DNA from: Clostridiales bacterium
GTDB lineage: Bacteria; Bacillota; Clostridia; Christensenellales; QALW01
Assembly: GCA_018376855.1 (NCBI GenBank)
Contig: JAHAAN010000031.1
Coordinates: 1-16,069 of the forward strand
DNA: 16,069 nt
Direction of reading: 5' to 3'
This document shows positions 1-7,389 of the stretch, piece after piece. The notes under the pieces are model-generated. The model ran no database searches and had not been told where the DNA came from. It saw only the letters and a list, made by a program, of their open reading frames with translations. Both the position numbers and the translations under genes were made by a program. The first letter of the stretch is position 1. Each line of letters begins with the position of its first letter.

Positions 1-1
1 G

Positions 2-1006
2 AATTTTGCCTATGCAGAGCTGGAAAAAAGCGGGCAGTATCAGTATACGCTTTATAATGAGAAGGGCGCCGGCAAGCAGTTCAGAGAGGTGTCGTATATG
101 GCGGGCGCAGCGGACAGCAGCGTGCTGTATTTGCTGGCCGATTATGATAACGACGCGAAAAACGGTACGCTGTATGCGGTGAATCCTGATACGCTGCGCA
201 CAAAAGAGCTGGCTTCCAACGTGGCTTATATGAATACGACGGCAGTGAATGATTTAAGTAAGGGCATCGTCTATGCCTCCAATACTTCTACGGCGGACCG
301 TTATGACATCTCTTATGCCGGAATTGACGGAACAAAACTGAATCTGATTCGCAAAACGCATATCAAATCCCTAAACACCGTGTGTTTGAATACGGTAAAA
401 CAAAAGGGCTATATCATCTTGCAGGGAAATACTGTGGAGAGCAATCAGCTTTACGCTGTATCATGGGAGAATAAAAAGCTGAATGTTACGGAGATCGACA
501 GCGGAAGCATTTATGAGGTTATCTATTATGAGGCATGCGACAGCGCCTTATATTCTAAGGATGGAAGTGAAAATCATACTGCGCTGTATAAGGCGGAGGC
601 TTTTCAGGGGTCGTCCTATGAATTGGGCAGTGTGGGCGCTGTGTATGACAGCAGCTACGGGACCTATTATTCGTGCTCGCTTCTTTCCAATGACGGCAGA
701 TATATTCTTTATTTTAAAGATATCGTTGTGCTTTCCGATGCGCCTGCCGACCCATACGCGAACCATCCTACGGCCGCTATGCACGGCACGTTAATGCTTT
801 ACGATACGCAGACACAGGCATATAAAATGTTGGCGAAGAATGTAAAAGCGGATACCTTTAACGATATTAAAGCCAACGGATCGGCAGATCATATTTATTT
901 CAGCGTGCTGAATCAAAAAAATTATGATATTTGTTTTTACGACGGTACGGATGTTCAGGTGATTTTAGAGGGCGCGGATGTGCTGTTGGATTATATCGTT
1001 GAATAG
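2..1006 (+). CDS. 3' part of a beta-propeller-like protein of unknown function (5' end outside window)
   Basis: The reading frame is open from the first complete codon of the window (position 2) to TAG at 1004-1006, giving 334 residues of the C-terminal part; the start lies upstream. An internal ATG at 89 exists, but the frame continues in front of it with similar composition and no ribosome binding site precedes it, so it is not taken as the start. The protein is rich in Tyr, Ser, Asp and Gly and has repeated short stretches of the type 'LYLLADYDND', 'LYAVNPDT', 'YILYFKDIVVL', 'HIYFSVLNQKNYDICFYDG', as expected for beta-propeller blades of the type read by DUF5050 or WD40/YncE-like models. 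No membrane segment is visible in this part. I do not recognise a specific family. The next gene starts 17 bases downstream on the same strand, so the two are probably cotranscribed. Confidence 0.75.
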   Translation, partial: NFAYAELEKSGQYQYTLYNEKGAGKQFREVSYMAGAADSSVLYLLADYDNDAKNGTLYAVNPDTLRTKELASNVAYMNTTAVNDLSKGIVYASNTSTADRYDISYAGIDGTKLNLIRKTHIKSLNTVCLNTVKQKGYIILQGNTVESNQLYAVSWENKKLNVTEIDSGSIYEVIYYEACDSALYSKDGSENHTALYKAEAFQGSSYELGSVGAVYDSSYGTYYSCSLLSNDGRYILYFKDIVVLSDAPADPYANHPTAAMHGTLMLYDTQTQAYKMLAKNVKADTFNDIKANGSADHIYFSVLNQKNYDICFYDGTDVQVILEGADVLLDYIVE

Positions 1007-1023
1007 TAAAAGGAGAAGACAGT

Positions 1024-1443
1024 GTGGGGCAGAAGAGAAAAACATGGGGGCAATTTTGGCGTTTTCTGGCGTTCAGTTTAGGAGCGGGCGTAATTGAGTT
1101 TCTTTCCTTTACACTGATTACCTGCATCAGTTCGGCTGATGAGGTGGTGTTTTGCGCGGAAGTCGTGTCGGTAGCGTTATCCTGTTTATTTAACTTCACA
1201 TTGAACCGCAAATATACCTTTGGTGAAACGAGCGCGCTGTGGCTGCGAATGCTTGGATACGGACTGTTTTATTTGGTTACGACGCCGTTGTGGGCCATGT
1301 TTATTTTGTGGCTGAAGAATACGTTCATGGCTGAGGAATTTGCGAAACTCATTAAAATGATTTTGAATTTTGCGCTTGATTTTTCATTTTGTAAGTTTGT
1401 GCTGTTCCGGATCGGCGTGCCGAAAAAAGAGAAATGCGGGTAA
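1024..1443 (+). CDS. GtrA-family membrane protein
   Basis: A 139-residue integral membrane protein with about four hydrophobic segments (roughly residues 12-34, 40-60, 73-96 and 105-128). Residues 56-66 (FNFTLNRKYTF) are the hallmark of the GtrA family, whose members are thought to flip or assist transfer of polyprenyl-linked sugars used in cell-surface polysaccharide decoration. The length is normal for the family (120-150 residues). The start is GTG at 1024, eight bases after AGGAG at 1011-1015. It follows the upstream propeller gene by 17 bases and is probably in its operon. No glycosyltransferase is visible nearby, so the substrate is unknown. The gene is followed by a GC-rich cloverleaf inverted-repeat element instead of an ordinary terminator with a long T tract. 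Confidence 0.88.
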   Translation: MGQKRKTWGQFWRFLAFSLGAGVIEFLSFTLITCISSADEVVFCAEVVSVALSCLFNFTLNRKYTFGETSALWLRMLGYGLFYLVTTPLWAMFILWLKNTFMAEEFAKLIKMILNFALDFSFCKFVLFRIGVPKKEKCG

Positions 1444-1474
1444 GAGGGGAAACAGGCTTAGGAGTAAGTCCCCT

Positions 1475-1558
1475 GTGCGCGGGGCGCACGGGCGCCTGCG
1501 GCGCCTAAAGCCCCGTTGGGGCTTTCCTCCGGCTTCCGTCGGAGCGTGCGCCCCGCGC
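1475..1558. repeat. GC-rich cloverleaf-like inverted-repeat element between convergent genes
   Basis: A perfect 14-bp inverted repeat (GCGCGGGGCGCACG at 1477-1490 and its complement at 1545-1558) encloses three consecutive hairpins. These are GGCGCC-tgc-GGCGCC (1491-1505), AAAGCCCC-gtt-GGGGCTTT (1507-1525) and CTCCG-N8-CGGAG (1527-1544). Together they make a four-armed, cloverleaf-like fold on either strand. An alternative local hairpin, GTGCGC-ggg-GCGCAC, is possible at 1475-1489. The element fills nearly the whole gap between the gtrA-like stop and the mntP stop, ending two bases before the latter. It has much higher GC than its surroundings. It could work as a bidirectional transcription terminator or be a dispersed REP-like element; the sequence alone does not decide. 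Confidence 0.75.
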
Positions 1559-1560
1559 CG

Positions 1561-2130
1561 CTAAAACGTAAGCAAGCCTAAATGCTCCAGCAGGATCTTT
1601 AGTCCGATCAAAATCAAGATCACGCCTCCGGCCAATTCTGCTTTTGCTCTGTATTTTGCACCGAATACATTGCCGATCTTAACGCCTATGGCGGAAAGAA
1701 CAAAGGTGATCGAGCCGATCAGCGCAATAGCGGCGCCGATGTTGACATCCGGCAGCAGCGCAAAAGTAATGCCGACGGCAAGCGCGTCGATGCTTGTGGC
1801 AACGGCCATAAGGAACATGGTCTTCACGGAAAAAGAGTCGTCGGTCTTTTCATCCTCTTTGGAAAATGCGTCTTTTATCATCGCGCCGCCGATGATCCCA
1901 AGCAGAATGAATGCTACCCAGTGATCAAATGCGGTAATATAGCCTTCAAACGCAGAGCCAAGCAGGTAGCCGATGAACGGCATAAGCGCCTGAAAGCCGC
2001 CAAACCAAGCGCCCACGGTGAGTAAATGCTTGGCAGAAACCTTTTTTGTTGCAAGTCCCTTGCATACAGAAACTGCAAAGGCATCCATCGAAAGCCCGAT
2101 TGCGATCAAAAGTAATTCAACAATGTCCAT
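1561..2130 (-). CDS. mntP: Manganese efflux pump MntP
   Basis: A 189-residue, six-segment membrane protein that exports Mn2+ from the cytoplasm. It opens with the family signature 'IELLLIAIGLSMDAFAVS'-like sequence (here MDIVELLLIAIGLSMDAFAV, with Asp16 in the first membrane segment). It repeats it in the second half as 'ATSIDALAVGITFALLPD', the usual MntP internal duplication with a paired Asp. Length is normal (about 180-190). The frame could open 20 codons earlier at 2190, but that extension lies in the riboswitch expression platform. ATG 2128-2130 matches the family N-terminus and is preceded by GGAG (2140-2143). Transcription is predicted to be controlled by the yybP-ykoY riboswitch directly upstream, which independently supports the assignment. 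It converges on the gtrA-like gene with the cloverleaf element between them. Confidence 0.95.
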   Translation of the reverse strand: MDIVELLLIAIGLSMDAFAVSVCKGLATKKVSAKHLLTVGAWFGGFQALMPFIGYLLGSAFEGYITAFDHWVAFILLGIIGGAMIKDAFSKEDEKTDDSFSVKTMFLMAVATSIDALAVGITFALLPDVNIGAAIALIGSITFVLSAIGVKIGNVFGAKYRAKAELAGGVILILIGLKILLEHLGLLTF

Positions 2131-2187
2131 GTTTTTTTCTCCGATTTTTCTATAAAATAAAAAATAGACACATGAACTGTGCCTAAT

Positions 2188-2224
2188 CAAAAAAACTCAG
2201 CACAGCCAAAAGCCGTACATGAGT
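2188..2224 (-). terminator. Riboswitch expression-platform terminator of mntP leader
   Basis: On the minus strand ACTCATGTACGGC (complement of 2212-2224) pairs with GCTGTGCTGAGT (2195-2206), with one bulge and two G-U pairs. It is followed by seven T residues (complement of 2189-2195). Its 5' arm is the 3' strand of riboswitch helix P1, which makes it the regulated terminator. Confidence 0.8.
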
Positions 2225-2310
2225 CTCGTTTTTTAAGATAAGCCAGACCCCGCAGGATCAGTGTGTTGACTTATCACGCCCGCGGCGCGAACTACTCCCT
2301 CACGACTTTT
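2195..2310 (-). promoter_or_regulatory. yybP-ykoY manganese riboswitch upstream of mntP
   Basis: Read on the minus strand, the leader has the conserved blocks of the yybP-ykoY family in order. These are the GGGAGTAG box (complement of 2291-2298), the GTCAACACA segment (about 2263-2271), a GGGGTCTGGCTT segment (about 2240-2251), and the closing CGAGAC box (2223-2228) before mntP. P1 forms between GTCGTGAG (2299-2306) and CTCATGTAC (2215-2223, one bulged T). The same CTCATGTAC strand is the 5' arm of the terminator hairpin just downstream. Aptamer and terminator are therefore mutually exclusive, and Mn2+ binding should favour read-through into mntP (an ON switch), as known for mntP riboswitches. 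The fold was derived by eye. Confidence 0.88.
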
Positions 2311-2312
2311 TA

Positions 2313-2341
2313 ATCATACCACAGTATACGAAAAAAGGCAA
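2313..2341 (-). promoter_or_regulatory. SigA-type promoter for the mntP riboswitch leader
   Basis: Minus-strand TTGCCT (complement of 2336-2341), a 17-base spacer and TATGAT (complement of 2313-2318). Initiation about seven bases downstream would start the transcript right at the 5' strand of riboswitch helix P1. Confidence 0.65.
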
Positions 2342-2373
2342 TGTTTTATTTCTGTAAGTTTTAAAAATATCCG

Positions 2374-2402
2374 TTGACAAATGTAAAAGCAGATTGTATA
2401 AT
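2374..2402 (+). promoter_or_regulatory. SigA-type promoter of the leu operon
   Basis: Consensus TTGACA (2374-2379), 17-base spacer, consensus TATAAT (2397-2402). It faces away from the mntP promoter, with only about 33 bases between the two -35 boxes, and transcribes the T-box leader. Confidence 0.9.
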
Positions 2403-2408
2403 AAGCAA

Positions 2409-2674
2409 AAATAGAAATGCGATGATGCGGAACACGCAGCGCGCTTAGGCCGCAGCAGAGAGCCGTTGGACGGTGCGAAACGGCAGGCCGAAAACGTTGT
2501 TACTCCCCGCAGAGCAGCAGCCTGAAGAGTCAGTAGGGTGTGCCGTTCCGGCCCGGCGTTATTCGGGTTCGAATATGTTAGTATTCGGTAAAGTGGGATA
2601 TTTTATATCCAAACAGAGTGGTACCGCGGATTACCCCTTCGTCTCTGAATTTTGAGAAGAAGGGGTTTTGTTTT
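2409..2674 (+). promoter_or_regulatory. T-box leader (tRNA-Leu type) of the leu operon
   Basis: The T-box core AACAGAGTGGTACCGCGG is at 2612-2629; its bulge TGGT pairs with an uncharged tRNA ending in ACCA, fitting tRNA-Leu with discriminator A. Stem I includes the AGAGAG-containing strand followed by the distal GCCGTT/AACGGC hairpin with GGTGCGAAA at about 2461-2483. The specifier loop lies between TGCGG (about 2426-2430) and CCGCA (2507-2511). Its 3' side reads TTACTCC and so contains two possible leucine codons, TTA (2500-2502) and CTC (2503-2505). A stem III hairpin GGATAT-ttt-ATATCC is at 2596-2610. The leader ends in an intrinsic terminator. Uncharged tRNA-Leu should stabilise the antiterminator and allow expression of leuACDB when leucine is short. 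Confidence 0.92.
2633..2674 (+). terminator. T-box regulated terminator
   Basis: ACCCCTTC (2633-2640) pairs with GAAGGGGT (2659-2666), and TCTC (2642-2645) with GAGA (2654-2657). A T-rich run follows (TTTTGTTTT). It lies immediately after the T-box core, so it competes with the antiterminator. Confidence 0.88.
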
Positions 2675-2707
2675 ATCCGGCAGCTGCCGGAAGAAAGGAT
2701 GAAGAGT

Positions 2708-4222
2708 ATGGAAGAGAGAAAAATTCGGTTTATGGATACTACGCTGCGCGATGGCGAGCAGACCCCCGGCGTGAATCTGAACGTGCAGGATAAGCTGAAA
2801 ATCGCTTCTGCGTTAGACGAAATGCATATCGACGTTATTGAGGCGGGCTTTGCGGGCGCTTCGGACGGAGACTTTGCATGCGTTTCCGCGATTGCGAAGG
2901 CTTGCAGGTTTTCCACGGTGTCTTCGCTCAGCAGAGCGGTTGCCATTGACATTGAACGTGCGGCAAAAGCGGTGGAAGCAGCGCTGCATCCGTGCATTCA
3001 CACCTTTATCGCCACCAGCGACGTGCATATGAAATATAAGCTTAAGATGGAACCTCAGCAGGTGTACGACCGTGCCATGGAGGCCGTTCGCTTGGCAAAA
3101 AAATATGCTCCCGTGGTGGAATTCAGCTGTGAGGACGCCACTCGTTCCGATCGTGAATTTCTTTATAAGATCCTAGAGGGCGTGATCAACGAGGGCGCTG
3201 CGGTGCTGAATATTCCCGATACTGTGGGGTATATTGAGCCGATGGAGTACTATGACCTTATTCAGTCCATTCGTAAAAATGTTCCGAATATAGATAAAGC
3301 CTTTCTTTCCGTTCATTGCCATGACGATCTGGGAAACGCAGTTGCCAACAGCTTGGCCGGCGTTGCCGCAGGGGCGACTTATGTGGAGGGTACGATTAAC
3401 GGCATCGGAGAGCGAGCCGGTAATGCGGCGCTTGAGGAAGTGATGATGAACCTTTATACGCGCCGGAATTATTATAACTGCTCCTTCGAGGCGGATACGC
3501 ACCAGATCAGCCGCGTATCCAAGCTGGTCAGCAGTTTGACAAATATCAGCATTCCGGGCGGAAAGTCCGTGGTGGGAGCCAATGCCTTTGCGCATGAATC
3601 CGGCATCCATCAGCATGGCGTGCTGGCAAATCCGGAAACGTATGAGATCATGTCGCCGGAGGTCATCGGCGCGAAGAAGAGCGGGATCGTTTTGGGAAAG
3701 CTGTCCGGAAAGCATGCGTTTGCAGAGCGTCTTAAACAGCTCGGCTATGTGTTGGAGGGAGAGGAGCTTAATGAGGCGTTCAAAAAGTTTAAAGACGTTG
3801 CAGACCGTAAGCGCGAGGTAACGGACGAGGATCTGGAAGCGATCGCCAGCCAAAAGGTCAGCGAGGTTCCTGCGATCTACGAAATGCAGTCCTTCCGCAT
3901 TTACTGCGGAAACGGCATGGAATCCATTGCAAATCTGATCCTGAAGCGCGACGGGAATATTCTTACCGGGGAAGCAATGGGAACCGGCCCTGTCGATGCT
4001 GCGTTCAAGGCTATCGACGGGATCGTCGATCAAAACATCACACTGGAAAAATACGATATTAAAGCGGTTACAGAGGGCAAGGATGCGCTCGGCGAGGTTA
4101 CGGTGATGATTCGGAAGGACGGAAAGCTGTTCCGCGGCCGCGCGATTTCCACCGATATTATTGAATCCAGCATCACGGCGTATATTGCGGCAATCAATCG
4201 CTGCATCAGCGAAATTGCATAA
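2708..4222 (+). CDS. leuA: 2-isopropylmalate synthase
   Basis: A 504-residue enzyme that condenses acetyl-CoA with 2-oxoisovalerate to 2-isopropylmalate, the first committed step of leucine synthesis. The catalytic TIM barrel begins with FMDTTLRDGEQTPG (residues 8-21, metal ligand Asp15). It carries HCHDDLGNA at 203-211 (metal ligands His203 and His205) and NGIGERAGNAALEEV at 231-245 (Asn239). HESGIHQHG is at 296-304. Roughly residues 370-504 form the C-terminal LeuA dimer domain that mediates leucine feedback inhibition in this family. Length is normal. The frame extends upstream to 2618 but that part lies in the T-box. ATG 2708 is nine bases after AAAGG (2694-2698), whereas ATG 2699 abuts it, so 2708 is preferred. 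First gene of leuACDB, 15 bases before leuC. Confidence 0.96.
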   Translation: MEERKIRFMDTTLRDGEQTPGVNLNVQDKLKIASALDEMHIDVIEAGFAGASDGDFACVSAIAKACRFSTVSSLSRAVAIDIERAAKAVEAALHPCIHTFIATSDVHMKYKLKMEPQQVYDRAMEAVRLAKKYAPVVEFSCEDATRSDREFLYKILEGVINEGAAVLNIPDTVGYIEPMEYYDLIQSIRKNVPNIDKAFLSVHCHDDLGNAVANSLAGVAAGATYVEGTINGIGERAGNAALEEVMMNLYTRRNYYNCSFEADTHQISRVSKLVSSLTNISIPGGKSVVGANAFAHESGIHQHGVLANPETYEIMSPEVIGAKKSGIVLGKLSGKHAFAERLKQLGYVLEGEELNEAFKKFKDVADRKREVTDEDLEAIASQKVSEVPAIYEMQSFRIYCGNGMESIANLILKRDGNILTGEAMGTGPVDAAFKAIDGIVDQNITLEKYDIKAVTEGKDALGEVTVMIRKDGKLFRGRAISTDIIESSITAYIAAINRCISEIA

Positions 4223-4237
4223 TAAGGAGGAAGAACT

Positions 4238-5509
4238 ATGGGAATGACGATGACGCAAAAGCTGCTTGCCGCCAAAGCAGGGCTTGACGAGGTGAAAGCA
4301 GGGCAGCTGATTATGTGCAAGTTGGATATGGTGCTGGGAAATGATATTACATCTCCTGTGGCTATCAAACAGTTTGAACTTTTAGGTAAGGAAAGGGTTT
4401 TTAACCGCCATAAGATTGCGCTTGTGCCCGATCATTTTACCCCTAATAAGGATATCAAGAGCGCGCAGCAGGCGCTTGAGGTGCGCAAGTTTGCGCATGC
4501 GCAGGAGGTCACGAATTATTTTGAAGTAGGAAGCGTTGGCATTGAGCATGCGCTGCTTCCCGAAAAAGGCCTTGTTGTGGCGGGCGATTGCGTGATCGGT
4601 GCGGATTCGCATACCTGCACCTATGGTGCGCTTGGCGCGTTTTCCACCGGCGTAGGTTCTACGGATATGGGCTGCGCAATGGCCACGGGCGAAACATGGT
4701 TTAAGGTTCCGGAAGCGATCCGCGTGCGTATCACCGGCAAAAAACGGCCGTATGTGTCCGGCAAGGATATTATTCTCTATTTGATCGGGCTCATCGGTGT
4801 AGACGGCGCGCTGTATCAGTCGCTGGAGTTCTGCGGCGACATTGAACAGCTGACCATGGACGATCGCTTCACGATCTGCAATATGGCGATCGAAGCCGGC
4901 GCGAAAAACGGCATTTTCCCTGTGGACGCGCGCACGGTGGAATATATGAAGGAGCACAGCGGTAGAGAGTATACCGCGTATGAGGCGGATGAGGATGCTG
5001 AATATGTCCGCACCGTTGAGCTGAATCTTGATGAAATTCCGCTGACGGTCGCCTGCCCGCATTTGCCGGAAAATACCTGTCCTGCTGCGGAGCTTGCGGA
5101 GATCAAGGTGGATCAGGCGGTTATCGGCTCTTGCACGAACGGCCGTATCGAGGATATGCGTGCGGCGGCGGCAGTGCTGAAGGGGCATAAGGTGCACCGC
5201 GACGTTCGCTGCATCGTGATCCCTGCTACACAGGCAATTTGGAAGCAGGCAATGCACGAGGGCTTGTTTGACATCTTTATCGATGCAGGCTGCGTTGTCA
5301 GCACGCCGACCTGCGGCCCTTGTTTGGGCGGACATATGGGCATTTTGGCGCAGGATGAGGTGGCGATCAGCACGACCAACCGGAATTTTGTCGGCAGAAT
5401 GGGGCATATCAGCAGCAAGATCTATTTGGCCAGCCCGTGCGTGGCGGCGGCAAGCGCTATCATGGGCCGCATTGCAACGCCGGACCAGATTAAGGAGGAA
5501 CAGGCATGA
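4238..5509 (+). CDS. leuC: 3-isopropylmalate dehydratase large subunit
   Basis: A 423-residue aconitase-family subunit. With LeuD it isomerises 2-isopropylmalate to 3-isopropylmalate through a [4Fe-4S] cluster. The cluster ligands are visible as Cys299 in GSCTNGR (297-303) and Cys359 and Cys362 in TCGPCLGG (358-365). Other family motifs are DHFTPNKDIKSA near the N-terminus and GADSHTCTYGALGAFSTGVGSTD (121-143). The roughly 420-residue length fits the shorter 'archaeal-type' LeuC2 group common in Clostridia; the proteobacterial form is about 470. The start is ATG 4238, preceded by AAGGAGG (4223-4230 region). The stop overlaps the leuD start as ATGA, indicating translational coupling of the two subunits. 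Confidence 0.96.
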   Translation: MGMTMTQKLLAAKAGLDEVKAGQLIMCKLDMVLGNDITSPVAIKQFELLGKERVFNRHKIALVPDHFTPNKDIKSAQQALEVRKFAHAQEVTNYFEVGSVGIEHALLPEKGLVVAGDCVIGADSHTCTYGALGAFSTGVGSTDMGCAMATGETWFKVPEAIRVRITGKKRPYVSGKDIILYLIGLIGVDGALYQSLEFCGDIEQLTMDDRFTICNMAIEAGAKNGIFPVDARTVEYMKEHSGREYTAYEADEDAEYVRTVELNLDEIPLTVACPHLPENTCPAAELAEIKVDQAVIGSCTNGRIEDMRAAAAVLKGHKVHRDVRCIVIPATQAIWKQAMHEGLFDIFIDAGCVVSTPTCGPCLGGHMGILAQDEVAISTTNRNFVGRMGHISSKIYLASPCVAAASAIMGRIATPDQIKEEQA

Positions 5510-6003
5510 AAACGATCATAAAAGGAAGTGTGCATAAATACGGCAGCAATGTGGATACGGATGTTATTATTCCCGCGCGTTACTTGAACATTGCAGATGC
5601 AAAGGAATTGGCTGCACATGCGATGGAGGATATTGACGCTGGTTTTGTTAAGAAGGTGAAGGCCGGCGACATTATGGTTGCGATGGATAACTTCGGCTGC
5701 GGTTCTTCCAGAGAACATGCGCCGCTTGTGATTAAGGAAAACGGGATCGCCTGCGTGATTGCAGTAACCTTTGCCCGCATTTTCTACCGTAACGCCATCA
5801 ATATCGGGCTTCCGATCATCGAATGCAAGGCAGCGGCCGAGGAGATTGCAGACGGCGATGAGCTGGAAATCAACTTTGAAACCGGTGTGATTAAAAATCT
5901 CACACAGGGCAAGCAGTATCAGGCTGAGCCGATGCCGGCTTTTATTCAGGAGATCATGGATGCCGGCGGCTTGGTGCAGAGCATTAAGAACAAACGGGCG
6001 TGA
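5506..6003 (+). CDS. leuD: 3-isopropylmalate dehydratase small subunit
   Basis: A 165-residue swivel-domain subunit of isopropylmalate isomerase, partner of LeuC. It shows VDTDVIIPARYL (residues 16-27) and the substrate-recognition loop FGCGSSREHAP (63-73), both diagnostic for LeuD. The length of about 165 residues is that of the LeuD2 type, which pairs with the short LeuC2 form found upstream. The ATG overlaps the leuC stop (ATGA, 5506-5509), and AAGGAGG just upstream lies in the last leuC codons (about 5492-5498). The stop is TGA at 6001-6003, 17 bases before the preferred leuB start. Confidence 0.95.
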   Translation: MKTIIKGSVHKYGSNVDTDVIIPARYLNIADAKELAAHAMEDIDAGFVKKVKAGDIMVAMDNFGCGSSREHAPLVIKENGIACVIAVTFARIFYRNAINIGLPIIECKAAAEEIADGDELEINFETGVIKNLTQGKQYQAEPMPAFIQEIMDAGGLVQSIKNKRA

Positions 6004-6020
6004 AAGGATTGGAGCGAAGC

Positions 6021-7082
6021 ATGAAAAAGAAAATCGTAGTTTTGCAGGGCGACGGGATCGGGCCGGAGATCGTCGCGCAGGCTGTTAAGGCGTTAAAGGC
6101 AGTGGAAAAAAAGTTCGGTCATACATTTGAGCTGGAGTATAAGCCGTTCGGCGGCTGTGCCATCGACTGTGCCGGCACGGCACTGCCGGAGGACACGCTT
6201 AACGCCACATTGGCGGCGGACGCCGTGCTGCTCGGCGCGGTCGGCGGCCCTAAATGGGATCATGTTAAGGGCAGCGCAAGGCCGGAGGCAGGCCTGCTCG
6301 GTATCCGCAAGGCGCTGGGGGTTTTTGCAAATTTGCGGCCTGCGGTTATCTATCCGGAGCTGAAAGGCGCGTCTCCGTTAAAGGACAGTATTATTGAAGG
6401 CGGCGTGGATGTGCTGGTTGTTCGAGAGCTGATCGGCGGCATCTATTTCGGCGAGCGCGGAACGAACGAAGAGGGAACGGCGGCTTATGACACCGAAGCT
6501 TATACGGTGGAGGAGATCACCCGCATTGCCCGCATCGCTTTTGAGGCGGCGCGCAAACGCTCCGGCAGGCTTTGCAGCGTGGATAAAGCCAATGTGCTGG
6601 ATACCTCGCGCCTTTGGAGAAAGAAGGTTACCGCGATAGCTGAGGAGTATCCGGATGTAACGCTTACGCATATGTATGTGGATAACGCCGCTATGCAGCT
6701 GGTGCGCGATCCTGGGCAGTTCGATGTAATCCTTACGGGCAACCTGTTTGGAGATATTCTTTCCGACGAAGCGAGCATGCTCACAGGCTCTATCGGTATG
6801 CTGCCCAGCGCCAGTATCGGCGGCTCTGTGGGGCTTTATGAGCCGATTCACGGCTCTGCGCCCGATATCGCCGGCAGGGACATTGCAAACCCCATTGCAA
6901 CCGTGCTTTCGGCGGCCATGCTGCTGCAGTATTCCTTTGATATGGAAACAGAAGCGCGTGCGATCGAAGCCGCCGTTAAAAGCGTGCTGGCAAAGGGCTA
7001 CAGAACCTGCGATCTTTCCTCTGAAAACAGCGTCGGCTGCGAACAAATGGGCGATTTGATCGTTCAAGAGTTGAAAAAATAG
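6021..7082 (+). CDS. leuB: 3-isopropylmalate dehydrogenase
   Basis: A 353-residue NAD-dependent beta-decarboxylating dehydrogenase that oxidises 3-isopropylmalate to 2-oxoisocaproate, the leucine precursor. It starts with VVLQGDGIGPEIV (6-18). It contains RELIGGIYFGER (135-146), the 'VDKANVLDTSRLWR' helix (187-200), YVDNAAMQLVRDP (219-231) with Asp221, and NLFGDILSDEASMLTGSIGMLPSASIG (241-267) with metal ligands Asp245 and Asp249. Length is normal. An ATG at 6000 overlaps the leuD stop, but ATG 6021 with GGAG at 6011-6014 matches the family N-terminus (MKKKIVVLQGDG), so it is chosen. Last gene of the operon, followed by an intrinsic terminator. The order leuA-C-D-B has no ilv genes in it. Confidence 0.95.
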   Translation: MKKKIVVLQGDGIGPEIVAQAVKALKAVEKKFGHTFELEYKPFGGCAIDCAGTALPEDTLNATLAADAVLLGAVGGPKWDHVKGSARPEAGLLGIRKALGVFANLRPAVIYPELKGASPLKDSIIEGGVDVLVVRELIGGIYFGERGTNEEGTAAYDTEAYTVEEITRIARIAFEAARKRSGRLCSVDKANVLDTSRLWRKKVTAIAEEYPDVTLTHMYVDNAAMQLVRDPGQFDVILTGNLFGDILSDEASMLTGSIGMLPSASIGGSVGLYEPIHGSAPDIAGRDIANPIATVLSAAMLLQYSFDMETEARAIEAAVKSVLAKGYRTCDLSSENSVGCEQMGDLIVQELKK

Positions 7083-7102
7083 TAGGAATTATTATTTTTA
7101 TG

Positions 7103-7133
7103 AAATCAAGCGGAATTTTCCGCTTGATTTTTT
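7103..7133 (+). terminator. Intrinsic terminator of the leu operon
   Basis: AAATCAAGCGG (7103-7113) pairs perfectly with CCGCTTGATTT (7120-7130), and the T run continues to 7133. It begins 20 bases after the leuB stop. Confidence 0.9.
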
Positions 7134-7389
7134 ATTGCCCCGCAATGTAAATCATATAATAGATAATAGCATTTTTGTTTTTCGAGTTTTCTCTTTTCGG
7201 CTATTTTTTAGCAGCGGCATGTTTTTTTGCAGTCCTGAATTTGGTTTTTATTTGCGGCATAAGCAAGTGGATTTCGGCGCATACTATTTCTGCGAAATAT
7301 TGCAAAATGTAAAATAAATCGCTAAGATCTGCTGTGTCCGGCGCGCTGCGGATCGGAAAAAACCAAATGGCCGGAGAAGAGGAAAGAAT
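7134..7389 (+). promoter_or_regulatory. Intergenic stretch between leuB and the secreted-protein gene, with one weak promoter candidate
   Basis: Apart from the leuB terminator, nothing strong is seen between 7134 and 7389. A possible promoter is TTGCAA (7300-7305), 17-base spacer, TAAGAT (7323-7328), four of six matches in each box, about 60 bases before the next start. The stretch is AT-rich and holds no convincing gene. Confidence 0.35.

Noticed and set aside
1370..1564. 64-codon frame through the cloverleaf element
   Set aside because: Out-of-frame tail of the gtrA-like gene continuing through the GC-rich repeat; no start signal.
2473..2655. 60-codon frame inside the T-box leader, considered as a leader peptide
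   Set aside because: It runs through the T-box stems and core, has no ribosome binding site, and control is explained by tRNA binding.
3173..4258. Long 361-codon frame on the minus strand across leuA
   Set aside because: It is the antisense shadow of leuA, which has full family motifs; the antisense product is rich in Arg, His and Leu without recognisable domains.
4382..5407. 341-codon frame on the minus strand across leuC
   Set aside because: Antisense shadow of leuC caused by its codon bias; no ribosome binding site and no family resemblance.
7135..7317. 60-codon frame after the leu operon
   Set aside because: It begins with TTG inside the terminator tail, has no ribosome binding site, and its Phe-rich composition reflects the AT-rich intergenic DNA.
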